64,000 nucleotides of DNA from Hyphomicrobiales bacterium (GCA_900473175.1 UCKM01000007.1:85500-149499), one strand, 5' to 3'; positions 9,925 through 19,111 are shown, counted from the stretch's first letter. Numbers and translations: made by a program. The notes: a model not told the origin generated them from the letters alone.

Positions 9925-10929
9925 CTAGCCTTCATGACTGTCGCCTGTGCGTCCGTCCACCTGCCGCAAATGGGCGATGACTGTCATTCTTGTTGTTATC
10001 ATGGTCAAAACACTGACTGCGAGGATTATGAGGACGACACCGGAATAACCGCCTGAACCGATGGAAAAATTACCGAAAAGCGCGGTTGCCTGGTCGGCCT
10101 CCGGAGTCGCGAGATTGTGCGAAGACCACCAGGCAATCATCAGGAAAATCGCCATGGCAAGGGCACCGCCGCAAAGCGCGCCTTTGAGTGCCGTCCAGAA
10201 GAAATGCCGCTCGAACTGGCGCGCCACGAACTTCTGTTCCGCCCCGATGAAATGGAGGACTTCGATAATATGCCCGTTGCCGGCCATGGCTCCCCGCGTG
10301 GCGAAGATGACGGTAAGGACCGTCGCCGCGATGACGAGGCCGAGAACCGCCATGCCGATGAGCACGGTCGATCGCGCCATCGATACCAACCGGTCAACCC
10401 AATTGCGATGATCGTCAAAGCTGGCGCCGGGCACGTCCTTGACGAGCGCGGCGCGGATGGCGGCGAAATCCGGCGGGGAGGCTTCATCGAGCGTGACGAT
10501 GACCAGACGCGGGACAGGCAGTTCGTCAATATCAAGCCCAGTGCCAAGCCAAGGCTCCAGAAGCCGCGCAGTGGCAGCGCGATCGATGACGCGCGTGGAT
10601 TTCACGCCGGAAAAGCCTTGCGCGATCGAGCTCGCTTGTGCGAGCAACGCTTCCATGTCCTGCCCTTCGACGGGCCGGATCTGGATTGTCGCTTCGGTCG
10701 AGATCTGGCTCTGCCAGGTTGCCGCAGTCGATTGGACGAGGCTGACGGCGCCGATGGTGAGGCAGGCAAGGAATGTCATGATGGCGATGACGATCATCAA
10801 GGCGTGGCCGACGACGTTGCCGGCCGGTACGATGGGCGCCTGGCCATTCTTGCGGCGCACGAGCTTCGTGAACTTCTCGATAAGGGGCCACGCCTGATCC
10901 TTGAGTTTGGCGGCGTCAATCATAGACAT
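9925..10929 (-). CDS. ftsX: Cell division protein FtsX (permease subunit of FtsEX)
   Basis: A 334-residue inner-membrane protein with the FtsX/MacB permease layout: one helix near residues 48-70, an extracytoplasmic loop of about 110 residues (TIQIRPVEGQ to DDHRNWVDRL), then three helices in the last 140 residues. FtsX with FtsE transmits ATP-driven signals to periplasmic cell-wall hydrolases at the division site. The start overlaps ftsE by 14 bases. The cytoplasmic N-terminus is longer and more basic than in E. coli, as is usual in Rhizobiales. Confidence 0.88.
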   Translation of the reverse strand: MSMIDAAKLKDQAWPLIEKFTKLVRRKNGQAPIVPAGNVVGHALMIVIAIMTFLACLTIGAVSLVQSTAATWQSQISTEATIQIRPVEGQDMEALLAQASSIAQGFSGVKSTRVIDRAATARLLEPWLGTGLDIDELPVPRLVIVTLDEASPPDFAAIRAALVKDVPGASFDDHRNWVDRLVSMARSTVLIGMAVLGLVIAATVLTVIFATRGAMAGNGHIIEVLHFIGAEQKFVARQFERHFFWTALKGALCGGALAMAIFLMIAWWSSHNLATPEADQATALFGNFSIGSGGYSGVVLIILAVSVLTMITTRMTVIAHLRQVDGRTGDSHEG

Positions 10930-11575
10930 CGAGCCTTCCCTGGTCGAGGATCATGCGCCGCGCGTTGATCTGGTCCATCAGCGTCAGGTCGTGGGTCGCG
11001 ATCACAACTGCAGTGCCTGATCTATTCAATTCGCCGAAAAGCCGCAGCAACCGGCGTGCGAGCGGCGGATCGACATTGCCGGTCGGTTCGTCGGCCAGAA
11101 GGATCTCCGGCTGGTCGATCAAGGCGCGGGCAATGGCGGCGCGCTGCTTCTCTCCGCCGGACAGGACCGGCGGCAGCACATGCATGCGCTCGCCAAGGCC
11201 GACCCAGTGCAGGAGTTCCTCGACTTCGGCCCGGTAAGTGGCTTCTTCCTTGCCCCGCACACGCAGGGGCAGCGCGACGTTCTGATAGGTAGTCATATGG
11301 TCGAGCAGGCGGAAATCCTGGAACACCACACCGATGCGGCGGCGTAGCAACGGCATTTCCTTTGACGAGATGGTGGAAATGTCCTTGCCGAAGACGGTGA
11401 TCAGACCACGCGTCGGTTTCAGGGTCATGAAAAGCAGACGCAGCAGGGATGTCTTTCCGGCGCCCGAGGGGCCGGTCAGGAACTGGAACGACCGGGGCGA
11501 AATATGGAGGCTGACGTCGCGCAGAACCTCCGGGCCCATCCCGTATCGCAAACCGACATTCTCAAAACGAATCAA
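10916..11575 (-). CDS. ftsE: Cell division ATP-binding protein FtsE
   Basis: An ABC ATPase of 219 residues when started at the TTG at 11575, which gives an MIRFENVGLRYG N-terminus like other FtsE proteins. A GTG at 11605 would add ten residues. Walker A GPSGAGKTS, the Q-loop VVFQDFRLL, the signature LSGGEKQR and Walker B ILLADEPTG followed by the H-loop ATHD are all intact. It forms the FtsEX complex with the overlapping ftsX. The use of TTG would keep expression low, though this is inference. Confidence 0.9.
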   Translation of the reverse strand: MIRFENVGLRYGMGPEVLRDVSLHISPRSFQFLTGPSGAGKTSLLRLLFMTLKPTRGLITVFGKDISTISSKEMPLLRRRIGVVFQDFRLLDHMTTYQNVALPLRVRGKEEATYRAEVEELLHWVGLGERMHVLPPVLSGGEKQRAAIARALIDQPEILLADEPTGNVDPPLARRLLRLFGELNRSGTAVVIATHDLTLMDQINARRMILDQGRLDVYD

Positions 11576-11689
11576 GCGTAATTTTCCAATCTCGTGGCCA
11601 CGCACGTTTTATTTTGCGCAGATCGATTTGACCACCCACCAAACGTACCTGAACAGCAGCCGAAAACATTAATTTTTGCGCGCTAGGCT

Positions 11690-11731
11690 TCCTGCCATGA
11701 TTCGGAGAAACATGACTGCAACATGGCAGGA
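11690..11731. repeat. Perfect 10-base inverted repeat before the gene at 11750
   Basis: TCCTGCCATG at 11690-11699 is matched exactly in inverse by CATGGCAGGA at 11722-11731, with 22 bases between. It lies 18 bases before the start of the small membrane gene and 115 bases before the divergent ftsE start. There is no T-run, so it is not a classical terminator. It could be a repressor operator or an mRNA leader hairpin; the sequence alone does not decide. Confidence 0.5.
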
Positions 11732-11749
11732 TGATCGGAAAAGCGTGTG

Positions 11750-12046
11750 ATGACACAATCCGCACCGCTGGCGGCCACAAATGATGCATTTGTCTTCGCT
11801 TTGCCGCCCGACAAGTTAGCGGTTGAAGACGCCTGTTTCGAAACCATTGTTCCGGGTGCACAGGGCACAGCGTCGGCTCAGCTCCACCGTCCATCGCTTG
11901 ACGACGAGAACATGACCATCTTCCAGGGTGGTTCGAGCGCGCAGAGCAAACGTCCAGGTTTCGGTTACTGGCTTTTCGTTGCCTTGGTCGCTGTTTCCGT
12001 TTTCTGGATTACCGGCGGCCATGCACTCTTCTTGACGTCGCGCTAG
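11750..12046 (+). CDS. Small single-helix membrane protein, unknown function
   Basis: A 98-residue protein with a polar first two thirds and one membrane helix at about 74-95 (FGYWLFVALVAVSVFWITGGHALF), ending a few residues later. The helix resembles one in longer zinc-ribbon (MJ0042-type) proteins often encoded between ftsE and hpt in Rhizobiales, but no CxxC pair is present here. It may therefore be a shortened relative or an unrelated small protein. ATG 11750 follows GGAAAAG at a good distance. Moderate confidence that it is a real gene because of the ribosome site and its place. Confidence 0.6.
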   Translation: MTQSAPLAATNDAFVFALPPDKLAVEDACFETIVPGAQGTASAQLHRPSLDDENMTIFQGGSSAQSKRPGFGYWLFVALVAVSVFWITGGHALFLTSR

Positions 12047-12138
12047 GGCGAGGGCGGACACTGGGTTTTGCTTTTTGCATGTAGATCGGGTTATAGCAGC
12101 CTCCGTGACATCCCCAGCGACGAACCAGGAAGACGCGC

Positions 12139-12675
12139 ATGCCCAAGGTCAGCGGAAAAAATATCGACGTTCTCTTTAGTGCGCAGACCATTGCTGATCG
12201 CAATCTCGAGCTTGCAAAGGCAATCGTTGCGCGGAACTTCGAGAATCTTCTGGTAATCTCGATCCTGAAAGGATCGTTCATTTTTGCGGCTGATTTGATC
12301 CGCGCCATGCACGATGCCGGTGCCGAACCCGATGTGGAATTCATTACCGTTTCAAGCTATGGCAAGGGCACCGAGAGCGGCGAAGTGCGCTTGCTGCGCG
12401 ATATTGACAGCGATGTGCACGGGCGTGACGTGCTGTTGATCGACGATATCCTGGAATCGGGCAGGACGCTCAAATTCACCCGCGAGTTGATGCTGGAGCA
12501 TGGCGCCCGCAGCATTTCGATTGCCGTGCTGCTCGACAAGAGCGTCAAGCGCAAGACCGACATCGAAGCCGATTTCAAGGGCTTTGAATGCCCCGATTAT
12601 TTTGTCGTGGGCTACGGCATGGATGTCGGGCATTCGTTCCGGCAACTGCCCTATGTCGGGGTGGTTACCGAGTAA
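12139..12675 (+). CDS. hpt: Hypoxanthine phosphoribosyltransferase
   Basis: A 178-residue purine-salvage enzyme that makes IMP or GMP from hypoxanthine or guanine and PRPP. The PRPP-binding motif VLLIDDILESGRTL is at about residues 98-111, the N-terminal LKGSFIFAADL loop at about 47-57, and the C-terminal DYFVVGYGMD segment that contacts the base is present. Length and motifs fit the bacterial Hpt family. It converges on the DUF4175 gene, with only three bases between the two stops, and no terminator is seen in that gap. Confidence 0.92.
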   Translation: MPKVSGKNIDVLFSAQTIADRNLELAKAIVARNFENLLVISILKGSFIFAADLIRAMHDAGAEPDVEFITVSSYGKGTESGEVRLLRDIDSDVHGRDVLLIDDILESGRTLKFTRELMLEHGARSISIAVLLDKSVKRKTDIEADFKGFECPDYFVVGYGMDVGHSFRQLPYVGVVTE

Positions 12676-12678
12676 GAC

Positions 12679-15219
12679 TCAATCGAATTTGAGCAGGCGT
12701 TCCAGATAGTCTTTTTCCATCTGCGGGCTTAGCGCATTGCCGAGGCGGCGGCGGATTTCTTCGAGAATTTCGCGCGCCCGCTGGATATCGATCTCGCCCG
12801 GAACCTTGGTCTTGGTGCCATCGTCGACGCCGCCAGTGCGTGTCTCGCGCCCCAACGGATCACGGCGGCCAGTTTGCTGCCCGCCAGGGCCGGTCTGTCC
12901 GTCCTGGCTCATGGCCTGCTGCATCTGCTTCATCATGTCCTGCCCGCCACGGCGCAGGGCATCGAGGGCATTGCTCTGCTGGTCGAGTGCCTCCGCGCCA
13001 TCGGCTTCCCCCAGCGATTTGCCGGCCTCGCCCATGGATTTTCCGGCATCGCCGAAATCCTTGCCGGGATTGATTCCAAGTCCCTTCAAATCTTCCATCA
13101 TCTGCTCAAGATCCGACTGGAGCTTGTCCTGACCTTGTTGAAGACCGCGCAATGCCTTGCCGATCTCCTCTTCCGACATCTGACCTTGATTGCCTTGCTG
13201 GCCTTCCTGCCCATTCTGGCCGTAATCCTGCTGCATGCCGTTCTGGCGCTGCTGTTCAAGCCGGTGGGTCTGGTTCATCATGTCCTGCTGACGGCGCATC
13301 AACTCGCCGAGCTTGTCCATCTGCTGGCGCATCTGCCCCTGCTGGCCGTTCTGTCCGCGCTGGTTCTGGCCCATCTGCAGGTTGTTCATCATGTTCTCGA
13401 GTTCGGACAGCAATTGCTGTGCCTGGTCCCTCGAACCCTGTTTGGCCAGATCCTCGATCTGGTCCAGCATGCGGTCGATGTCCTCCTGGCGCAGTTCCTG
13501 CATATTGGGATTGGGCGCCTGCGCCATATTCGGATTCTTCTGCGCCTTCTCGGCAAACTCGCGAAGATATTGGTTCATGGCCTGTCGCAGTTCGGCCATG
13601 CGCTTTTCGATCTCCTCCTGGCTTGCACCGCGTTCGAGCGCTTGTTTCAGCGCCTCCTGGGCTTGGCGCAAGCGACGCTCGGCGTCGGAGAGCGAACCAT
13701 CCTCGATGCCGCGCGCGACCTGCCACATATAGGCGACCACATCGCGCAGCCGGTCATCGCTGCGCGCAAGATTGAGACGGGAACGGACGCTGCGCAGGGC
13801 AAGATAGTGCGACGCGTTCTTGATCGTCTCTTCCGGCCACATGGTAATGGCATCGAGCGCATTGAGCACGTCCGGCTTGGCATTGGCATTGAGCGCCAGA
13901 ACGCGGCGCTGTTCGACGAGGGCCCGCGCCAGCGGGTTGGCGAATGGGCGCTCAGGCAAGACCAGCGCCTTGGTTTCGCTGCGGGCTTCCTGCTTGGCGT
14001 CGTCAACGGCGATCAGGGTCATGCGGATCTCGGACCCCGCCCATGGATGTTCGGTGAGGTCCTTTGTGGTCTTGGTCTCTTTCGGCTGTTCGCCGCGCCG
14101 GGGCAGGGCCAGCGGTAGATCTGGGGCGTCGTAGAGGGGACGCGCGTCCTTTTCGGCTGCCGTTGCCTGTTCGATCTGTGCTGAAGCGCTCACTGCGCCG
14201 TAATCGTCCTTCAATTCATAGGAAACTTCCATTGTTCCGTTGGCAGCGCTGGAGGGATCCTTGGTGAAGCGTATCGAGGGCGGCTGATCCGGGATGATGG
14301 AGAATGTCCACTCCGAGCTCGCCCGTCCATCGACGAACAGGGACACCGTACGGTCAGTGGCAATGGCCATTTCAAAGTTGCGCGGTGTACTCTTGGGTGC
14401 AGCAGCGTCTTCCGTCTTGGCCTCGACCTCCGTCGCCCGCCCATCGATCGACGTCTGCGTGACTTTTTCGGAACCATTGCCGCCGATGATGCGAATGATC
14501 AGCGTGCTATCCTGCGGTATGGTGAATTTCGTCTCATCAGCATTGGCTGCCGAGGTCAGAAACAGCGGCGCGCGGCCAGTATATCGGGGTGGTGTCACCC
14601 ATGCGTCGATGCGCGGCGGCGCGACATTGCTGCTGCCATGGCCGCGGAATGCATCGCTGATATGGCCGCCAAGCGGACCTCCGGAAAACGCAAAGGCGAC
14701 GACGAGCAGAAGCCCGATCACCGCGCGCACGCCCCAGGGGTCAAGCTCGGGTATCCGGGTTCGTGGCAGGTCGCTCCTTAGATTGCGGATGCGTTCTGCC
14801 ATGCGCTTGCGGTGTTCGTCCCACAGGGCCCGCGCGAATGGATCATCGGTGTTGGTCGCAAGTTCGTCCGATTGGACGGTGATCGGCTGATGGTCGAGCG
14901 TATTGACGTTCTCCAGCCGCCTGCTGATTTCCGCGTTTCCGGGCAAGCGGAACCTCAAAAGGAGGTAAAGACAGGCTGGAAGCGAAAGGACGAAAAGCCC
15001 GAGCATGCCAAGGCGCAACCAGTCCGGCAAAATGCGGAAAACACCGAACCACGCCAGGCACAGGAAGGTCGCCATGACAAGCATAGGCGGCAATATGAGC
15101 GGCCAAAGGCGCTCGAATACCATTGCCAGCCACGTCGACAAACGGAGGCGATCGATACTCGTAAAAATATCGAACCTGACCCTTTCAGCGTCCCGTTGGT
15201 CGGGGTGTTGACCGGTCAT
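12679..15219 (-). CDS. DUF4175 (TIGR02302-type) large membrane protein
   Basis: A protein of 846 residues. Two helices lie close to the N-terminus (about 35-80) and a third near 165-185 (VIGLLLVVAFAFSGG), followed by a long extracytoplasmic part with beta-sandwich-like segments (PPRYTGRAPLF, FSIIPDQPPSIRF). From about residue 500 there are charged coiled-coil helices, and about 600-800 is very rich in Gln, Asn, Gly and Met. The C-terminus (REILEEIRRRLG, YLERLLKF) is conserved in the alphaproteobacterial family. ATG 15219 has GGAG six bases upstream. Role unknown; the membrane anchor and coiled coil suggest an envelope scaffold. Confidence 0.85.
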   Translation of the reverse strand: MTGQHPDQRDAERVRFDIFTSIDRLRLSTWLAMVFERLWPLILPPMLVMATFLCLAWFGVFRILPDWLRLGMLGLFVLSLPACLYLLLRFRLPGNAEISRRLENVNTLDHQPITVQSDELATNTDDPFARALWDEHRKRMAERIRNLRSDLPRTRIPELDPWGVRAVIGLLLVVAFAFSGGPLGGHISDAFRGHGSSNVAPPRIDAWVTPPRYTGRAPLFLTSAANADETKFTIPQDSTLIIRIIGGNGSEKVTQTSIDGRATEVEAKTEDAAAPKSTPRNFEMAIATDRTVSLFVDGRASSEWTFSIIPDQPPSIRFTKDPSSAANGTMEVSYELKDDYGAVSASAQIEQATAAEKDARPLYDAPDLPLALPRRGEQPKETKTTKDLTEHPWAGSEIRMTLIAVDDAKQEARSETKALVLPERPFANPLARALVEQRRVLALNANAKPDVLNALDAITMWPEETIKNASHYLALRSVRSRLNLARSDDRLRDVVAYMWQVARGIEDGSLSDAERRLRQAQEALKQALERGASQEEIEKRMAELRQAMNQYLREFAEKAQKNPNMAQAPNPNMQELRQEDIDRMLDQIEDLAKQGSRDQAQQLLSELENMMNNLQMGQNQRGQNGQQGQMRQQMDKLGELMRRQQDMMNQTHRLEQQRQNGMQQDYGQNGQEGQQGNQGQMSEEEIGKALRGLQQGQDKLQSDLEQMMEDLKGLGINPGKDFGDAGKSMGEAGKSLGEADGAEALDQQSNALDALRRGGQDMMKQMQQAMSQDGQTGPGGQQTGRRDPLGRETRTGGVDDGTKTKVPGEIDIQRAREILEEIRRRLGNALSPQMEKDYLERLLKFD

Positions 15220-15380
15220 TCTCACTCCACTTCGTCAACATCGACGGTGTTGACCTTACGAGAACAATAGCATTCATCATGGCAAAGGCGAGGCCTTGGC
15301 CGAAAAAACCGATCATAGTTTCGTGTAAAGCAACGGGAAGGCCTTGAGAGGAAGCCTCTCCGAGATGCAAAAGCGCGCCG

Positions 15381-15436
15381 CTCTCCCTCCCCCTTGTGGG
15401 GAGGGAAGCTGCGCAGCAGCAGGGAGGGGTCTTTCC
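15381..15436. repeat. GC-rich palindromic intergenic repeat
   Basis: In the gap between lysA and the DUF4175 gene. CCCTCCCC at 15385-15392 pairs with GGGGAGGG at 15398-15405 around a five-base loop. It is followed by the self-complementary GCTGCGCAGC (15409-15418) and a further AGGGAGGGG. This is the style of the small palindromic repeats scattered through rhizobial intergenic DNA. As RNA downstream of lysA it would form a hairpin, so it may also end that transcript. Confidence 0.6.
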
Positions 15437-15443
15437 TCCTGCT

Positions 15444-16709
15444 TTATAGCCACTCGGGAATGGAATCCAGCCCGATCAGTTCGTCGTAGCTCGTGCGCCG
15501 GCGGACCACGTGGAAGCGATCGCCGCTGACAAGGACTTCCGGGACAAGCAGGCGCGTATTGTAGGTTCCGGCCTGAACGGCGCCATAGGCGCCGGCGGTT
15601 CCTATGGCGAGGAGATCGCCGGGGGCCGGGCGCGGCAGGTCGCGATCAAGGCCAAGATAATCGCCGGTCTCGCAAACGGGTCCCACAATATCGGCGCGAA
15701 TGCGGGGATGGGTGGCCACTGGCTCGTTGACCGGGCGGATCGTATGGAAGGCGTCATAGAGCGTTGGCCGGATGAGATCGTTCATCGCCGCATCGACGAT
15801 GATAAAATTCCGTGCATCGCCTTCCTTGAGATAAATGACCTCGCTGACGAGGATCCCGGCATTGCCGACGATCAACCGGCCGGGTTCGAAGATCGTCTTG
15901 AGGCCGAGCGGCCTGATATGCTTGGTGACGATCTGGGCATAGGCATCCGGCAAGGGCGGCGGATTGTTGTCGAAATGATAGGGAATGCCCAGGCCGCCGC
16001 CGAGGTCGACATGCCTGATGTCGTGGCCATCCGCTTTCAACTGGGCAACCAATTCTGCGAGAAGCCGGAAGGCATCGTCAAAAGGTTCGAGATCGGTGAT
16101 CTGGCTGCCGATATGCATATCGACGCCGGTGACCTTGAGGCCGGGCAGCTTGGCCGCATGCGCATAGACAGTGCTGGCCTTTGCCAGGGGAATGCCAAAC
16201 TTGTTCTCGGATTTTCCGGTCGAGATCTTCTTGTGCGTTTTGGCGTCAACGTCAGGATTGATGCGCAGGGAAACCGGCGCAATCTTGCCGGCAGCCACCG
16301 CGCGGCTTGAGAGGAGCTCCAGCTCCGGCTCTGATTCGACATTGAAGCAAAGAATGCCGGCGGCGAGAGCATAGTCCATTTCGGCCGGCTTCTTGCCGAC
16401 GCCGGAGAATACGATCTTGCCCGCCGGAATCCCCGCGGCCAGCGCGCGTCGCAGTTCTCCCTCAGACACCACATCGGCGCCGGAGCCGAGGTGCGCCAGC
16501 GTTTTCAGGACACCCTGATTGGAATTGGCTTTCAGCGCGTAGCAGACAAGCGCGTCCATCTCGGCAAAGGCGGCGGAGAATACCTTGAAGTGGCGCTCGA
16601 TCGTGGCCGTCGAATAGCAATAGAAGGGTGTTCCGACTGCCTTGGCGATATCGGGAATGCTGACGCCTTCCGCGTGCAGGACGCCATCCTTGTAATCGAA
16701 GTGGTTCAC
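15444..16709 (-). CDS. lysA: Diaminopimelate decarboxylase
   Basis: A 421-residue PLP enzyme of fold III that decarboxylates meso-diaminopimelate to lysine, the last lysine step. The PLP lysine lies in CYALKANSN near residue 60. The Gly-rich phosphate loop DLGGGLGIPY, the FEPGRLIVGNAG motif and the C-terminal GPVCETGDYLG with the substrate Cys are all present. The start is GTG at 16709, with AGG about 11 bases upstream. It is the last gene of the leftward argH-lptM-lysA run. Confidence 0.93.
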   Translation of the reverse strand: MNHFDYKDGVLHAEGVSIPDIAKAVGTPFYCYSTATIERHFKVFSAAFAEMDALVCYALKANSNQGVLKTLAHLGSGADVVSEGELRRALAAGIPAGKIVFSGVGKKPAEMDYALAAGILCFNVESEPELELLSSRAVAAGKIAPVSLRINPDVDAKTHKKISTGKSENKFGIPLAKASTVYAHAAKLPGLKVTGVDMHIGSQITDLEPFDDAFRLLAELVAQLKADGHDIRHVDLGGGLGIPYHFDNNPPPLPDAYAQIVTKHIRPLGLKTIFEPGRLIVGNAGILVSEVIYLKEGDARNFIIVDAAMNDLIRPTLYDAFHTIRPVNEPVATHPRIRADIVGPVCETGDYLGLDRDLPRPAPGDLLAIGTAGAYGAVQAGTYNTRLLVPEVLVSGDRFHVVRRRTSYDELIGLDSIPEWL

Positions 16710-16720
16710 TTACACTAAGC

Positions 16721-16906
16721 CTAAATCAGCGGGTCGAGGATGAAACGCCTGTCCTGGACCGGAGGCGTGGCCGGTTTCGGTTCGCCCGGCATCGAGGTGA
16801 CGGAGGCAGGCGGCGGTTCGAGCGGGCCCTTCCGGCCGCAGGCCGAAACAGCGCTCACAATCGCAACTGACATCAGAATAGTCGTCAGATAAGAACGGCT
16901 CGTCAT
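16721..16906 (-). CDS. lptM: LptM-like small lipoprotein
   Basis: A 61-residue lipoprotein precursor. The signal peptide ends in the lipobox VSAC with the lipidated Cys23, followed at once by GRKGPLEPP, the hallmark of the LptM (formerly YifL) family that helps mature the LptD/E complex for LPS export. ATG 16906 puts the charged residue MTSR before the hydrophobic core; an in-frame ATG 12 codons upstream would give an unusually long n-region. It sits between argH and lysA, the standard position of this gene in Rhizobiales. The E. coli role is known; the role here is inferred. Confidence 0.85.
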   Translation of the reverse strand: MTSRSYLTTILMSVAIVSAVSACGRKGPLEPPPASVTSMPGEPKPATPPVQDRRFILDPLI

Positions 16907-16954
16907 GAATTTTGATCCTGTCGTCCAAAGGGCGTTCATCATTCTCTAGCGCAA

Positions 16955-16975
16955 GGGGATGCCGTTTGCATCCCC
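16955..16975 (-). terminator. Hairpin between argH and lptM
   Basis: GGGGATGC (16955-16962) and GCATCCCC (16968-16975) form a perfect eight-base stem with a five-base loop in the 89-base gap after argH. There is no T-run on the argH strand, so it is more likely a processing or attenuating hairpin inside the operon than a full terminator. Confidence 0.4.
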
Positions 16976-16995
16976 CGCGCCGTTCAATAATCGCT

Positions 16996-18396
16996 TTAAA
17001 GCTTTGCGATGCGCTTTTGCCAGAACTTGATCTGCCGCCGAACCTGCTCCGGGGCCGTGCCGCCAAAGGATTTGCGGCTGCGGACGGATTTGTCGACGGT
17101 GAGATATCCGAAAACGGCATCGGTGATGCCGGCGTGAATCTGCTTGAGTTCATCGAGCGACAATTTGCCAAGGTCGCATTTCTTTTGCTCAGCGAGCGCG
17201 ACGGCGCGTCCGGTCACGTGATGCGCCTCGCGAAAGGGCAGACCGAGCTCCCGGACCAGCCAGTCGGCGAGATCGGTCGCCGTGGAATAGCCGGAGCCCG
17301 CTGCCTTCTTCATCGCCGCCGTGTTCACGGTCATGTCGCCAACCATTCCAGTCATGGCTGCGAGGGCAAGTTCAAGGGTTTCCGCTGCATCAAAAACCGC
17401 TTCCTTGTCCTCCTGCATGTCCTTCGAATAGGTGAGTGGCAGGCCCTTCATGACGGTAAGCAGGCCGACCAGTGCCCCCGTAATGCGCCCGGTCTTCGCG
17501 CGCACCAGCTCGGCGGCATCGGGATTTTTCTTTTGCGGCATGATAGAGGAGCCGGTCGAAAAGGAATCGGACAGACGCACGAAGCCAAATTGGGGCGTCG
17601 ACCAGATAACGATTTCTTCTGCAAGGCGCGACAGATGTGTTGCGGCAATCGCGGCGACGGAAAGGAATTCGAGCGCGTAATCGCGGTCCGAGACGCTGTC
17701 GAGCGAATTACGGGTCGGTTCGCGGAAGCCAAGCGCCTTGGCGGTCATGTGCCGGTCAATGGGAAAGCCGGTGCCGGCAAGTGCGGCGGCGCCGAGCGGC
17801 GATTCGTCCATGCGGTCGATTGCGTCCTTGACGCGGCTCAAATCACGTCCGAACATTTCGACATAGGCCATGCAGTGATGGCCGAAGGTCACGGGCTGCG
17901 CGGTCTGGAGATGCGTGAAGCCCGGCATCAATGTCGCGGCATGTTCGTCGGCACGCTTCAAGAATGCTTCGATGAGCCGCTTTAGCGCTATGGCCACCTT
18001 TTGGAACTCGGCCTTTACCCAAAGACGAAAATCGACCGCGACCTGGTCATTGCGTGAGCGGGCAGTATGCAGGCGGCCGGCAGGTGCACCGATGAGTTCG
18101 GCAAGCCGAGATTCCACATTCATATGGATGTCTTCAAGTTTGCGTGAAAAGGTGAACTTTCCGCTCTCGATCTCTGACAATATCGTGTTCAGACCACTTG
18201 CGATCTTGTCGTGGTCCTCTGCCGCTATTATGCCGGTTTTCGCAAGCATGGCTGCATGGGCAAGCGAACCCTGAATGTCCTGGGCATAGAGTTTCTGGTC
18301 AAAGCCGATGGAAGCATTGATTTCTTCCATGATCGCGGCGGGACCCGAGGCAAAACGGCCTCCCCACATTTCATTGCTGTTCTTCTTGTCGGACAT
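16996..18396 (-). CDS. argH: Argininosuccinate lyase
   Basis: A 466-residue fumarase/aspartase-superfamily enzyme that splits argininosuccinate to arginine and fumarate. Seen are the WGGRF start, TARSRNDQ at 111-118, the catalytic-His segment [11 protein letters not shown] at about 159-169 and the superfamily signature [12 protein letters not shown] at about 282-293. The ATG at 18396 starts the conserved [15 protein letters not shown]; the frame is open much further upstream, but that part overlaps tlpA on the other strand. Only 34 bases separate its start from the divergent tlpA start. Confidence 0.95.
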   Translation of the reverse strand: MSDKKNSNEMWGGRFASGPAAIMEEINASIGFDQKLYAQDIQGSLAHAAMLAKTGIIAAEDHDKIASGLNTILSEIESGKFTFSRKLEDIHMNVESRLAELIGAPAGRLHTARSRNDQVAVDFRLWVKAEFQKVAIALKRLIEAFLKRADEHAATLMPGFTHLQTAQPVTFGHHCMAYVEMFGRDLSRVKDAIDRMDESPLGAAALAGTGFPIDRHMTAKALGFREPTRNSLDSVSDRDYALEFLSVAAIAATHLSRLAEEIVIWSTPQFGFVRLSDSFSTGSSIMPQKKNPDAAELVRAKTGRITGALVGLLTVMKGLPLTYSKDMQEDKEAVFDAAETLELALAAMTGMVGDMTVNTAAMKKAAGSGYSTATDLADWLVRELGLPFREAHHVTGRAVALAEQKKCDLGKLSLDELKQIHAGITDAVFGYLTVDKSVRSRKSFGGTAPEQVRRQIKFWQKRIAKL

Positions 18397-18430
18397 GATG
18401 CGCCTTGGTGAGTAGCGAAAAGAGTAAAAA

Positions 18431-19111
18431 ATGGCAGGCAGCGACGAAACACAGAAAACTCCCCGAAACGGCAACAGGAAGATCATTTTCCTCGCCGCGC
18501 TCGCAGGCATTGTTGCCGGTGCGGTTGCGGTATACGTGATGGAACGGCCCTCTGGCAATATTGTCGCCAGCACAAACCCGGCCGACCAATGCGCCAGCAA
18601 AGCGGGCGCAGCCAAGAGGCTCGATGCGGCCGCGACGGGGGCGGTTGCCGCCATGCGCGGCGCCGATGCACCCCAGTCGATGTCGTCACTGGCCTTCACG
18701 GCGCCAGACGGAAAACCAGCGCGGCTCGCCGATTTCAAAGGCAAGACACTGCTGGTCAATTTGTGGGCTACGTGGTGTCTGCCATGCAGGGAGGAAATGC
18801 CGGCGCTCGACGCGCTTGAGACCAGGAAGGGTGGCGATAATTTTCAGGTCGTGACAATCAATATCGATACGGGTGACGATTCGAAGCCCAAGGCCTTCCT
18901 GAGCGAAATCGGCGTCAAATCGTTGCAGCTCTATCGCGATCCGTCGATGGGCGTGTTCAATGAATTGAAGCGCAAGAACCTTGCTTTCGGCTTGCCGGTG
19001 ACGATGCTGGTCGACAAGGAAGGCTGCCAGATCGCGGCCATGAACGGACCTGCGGACTGGTCCAGCAATGACGCCGCGAGCTTGATCGACGCGGCAATGG
19101 CGGTGCAGTGA
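18431..19111 (+). CDS. tlpA: Membrane-anchored thiol:disulfide oxidoreductase, TlpA type
   Basis: A 226-residue protein with one N-terminal membrane helix (about 18-36, [20 protein letters not shown]) and a periplasmic thioredoxin-fold domain. The active site is WCLPC at 115-119 inside [17 protein letters not shown]. The cis-Pro loop FGLPVTML follows. An extra Cys pair (DQC near 53 and EGCQ near 196) could form the structural disulfide known in TlpA. In rhizobia TlpA reduces proteins for cytochrome oxidase assembly. A strong terminator follows immediately. Confidence 0.88.
   Translation: MAGSDETQKTPRNGNRKIIFLAALAGIVAGAVAVYVMERPSGNIVASTNPADQCASKAGAAKRLDAAATGAVAAMRGADAPQSMSSLAFTAPDGKPARLADFKGKTLLVNLWATWCLPCREEMPALDALETRKGGDNFQVVTINIDTGDDSKPKAFLSEIGVKSLQLYRDPSMGVFNELKRKNLAFGLPVTMLVDKEGCQIAAMNGPADWSSNDAASLIDAAMAVQ

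Noticed and set aside
13152..13480. Tandem repeat or prion-like array in the Gln-rich part of the DUF4175 gene
   Set aside because: The DNA is compositionally biased but shows no regular unit, so it is low complexity and not a repeat array.
12874..14118. 414-codon open frame opposite the DUF4175 gene
   Set aside because: A Leu-rich product arises because Gln codons read as Leu codons in reverse. It has no signal or family pattern.
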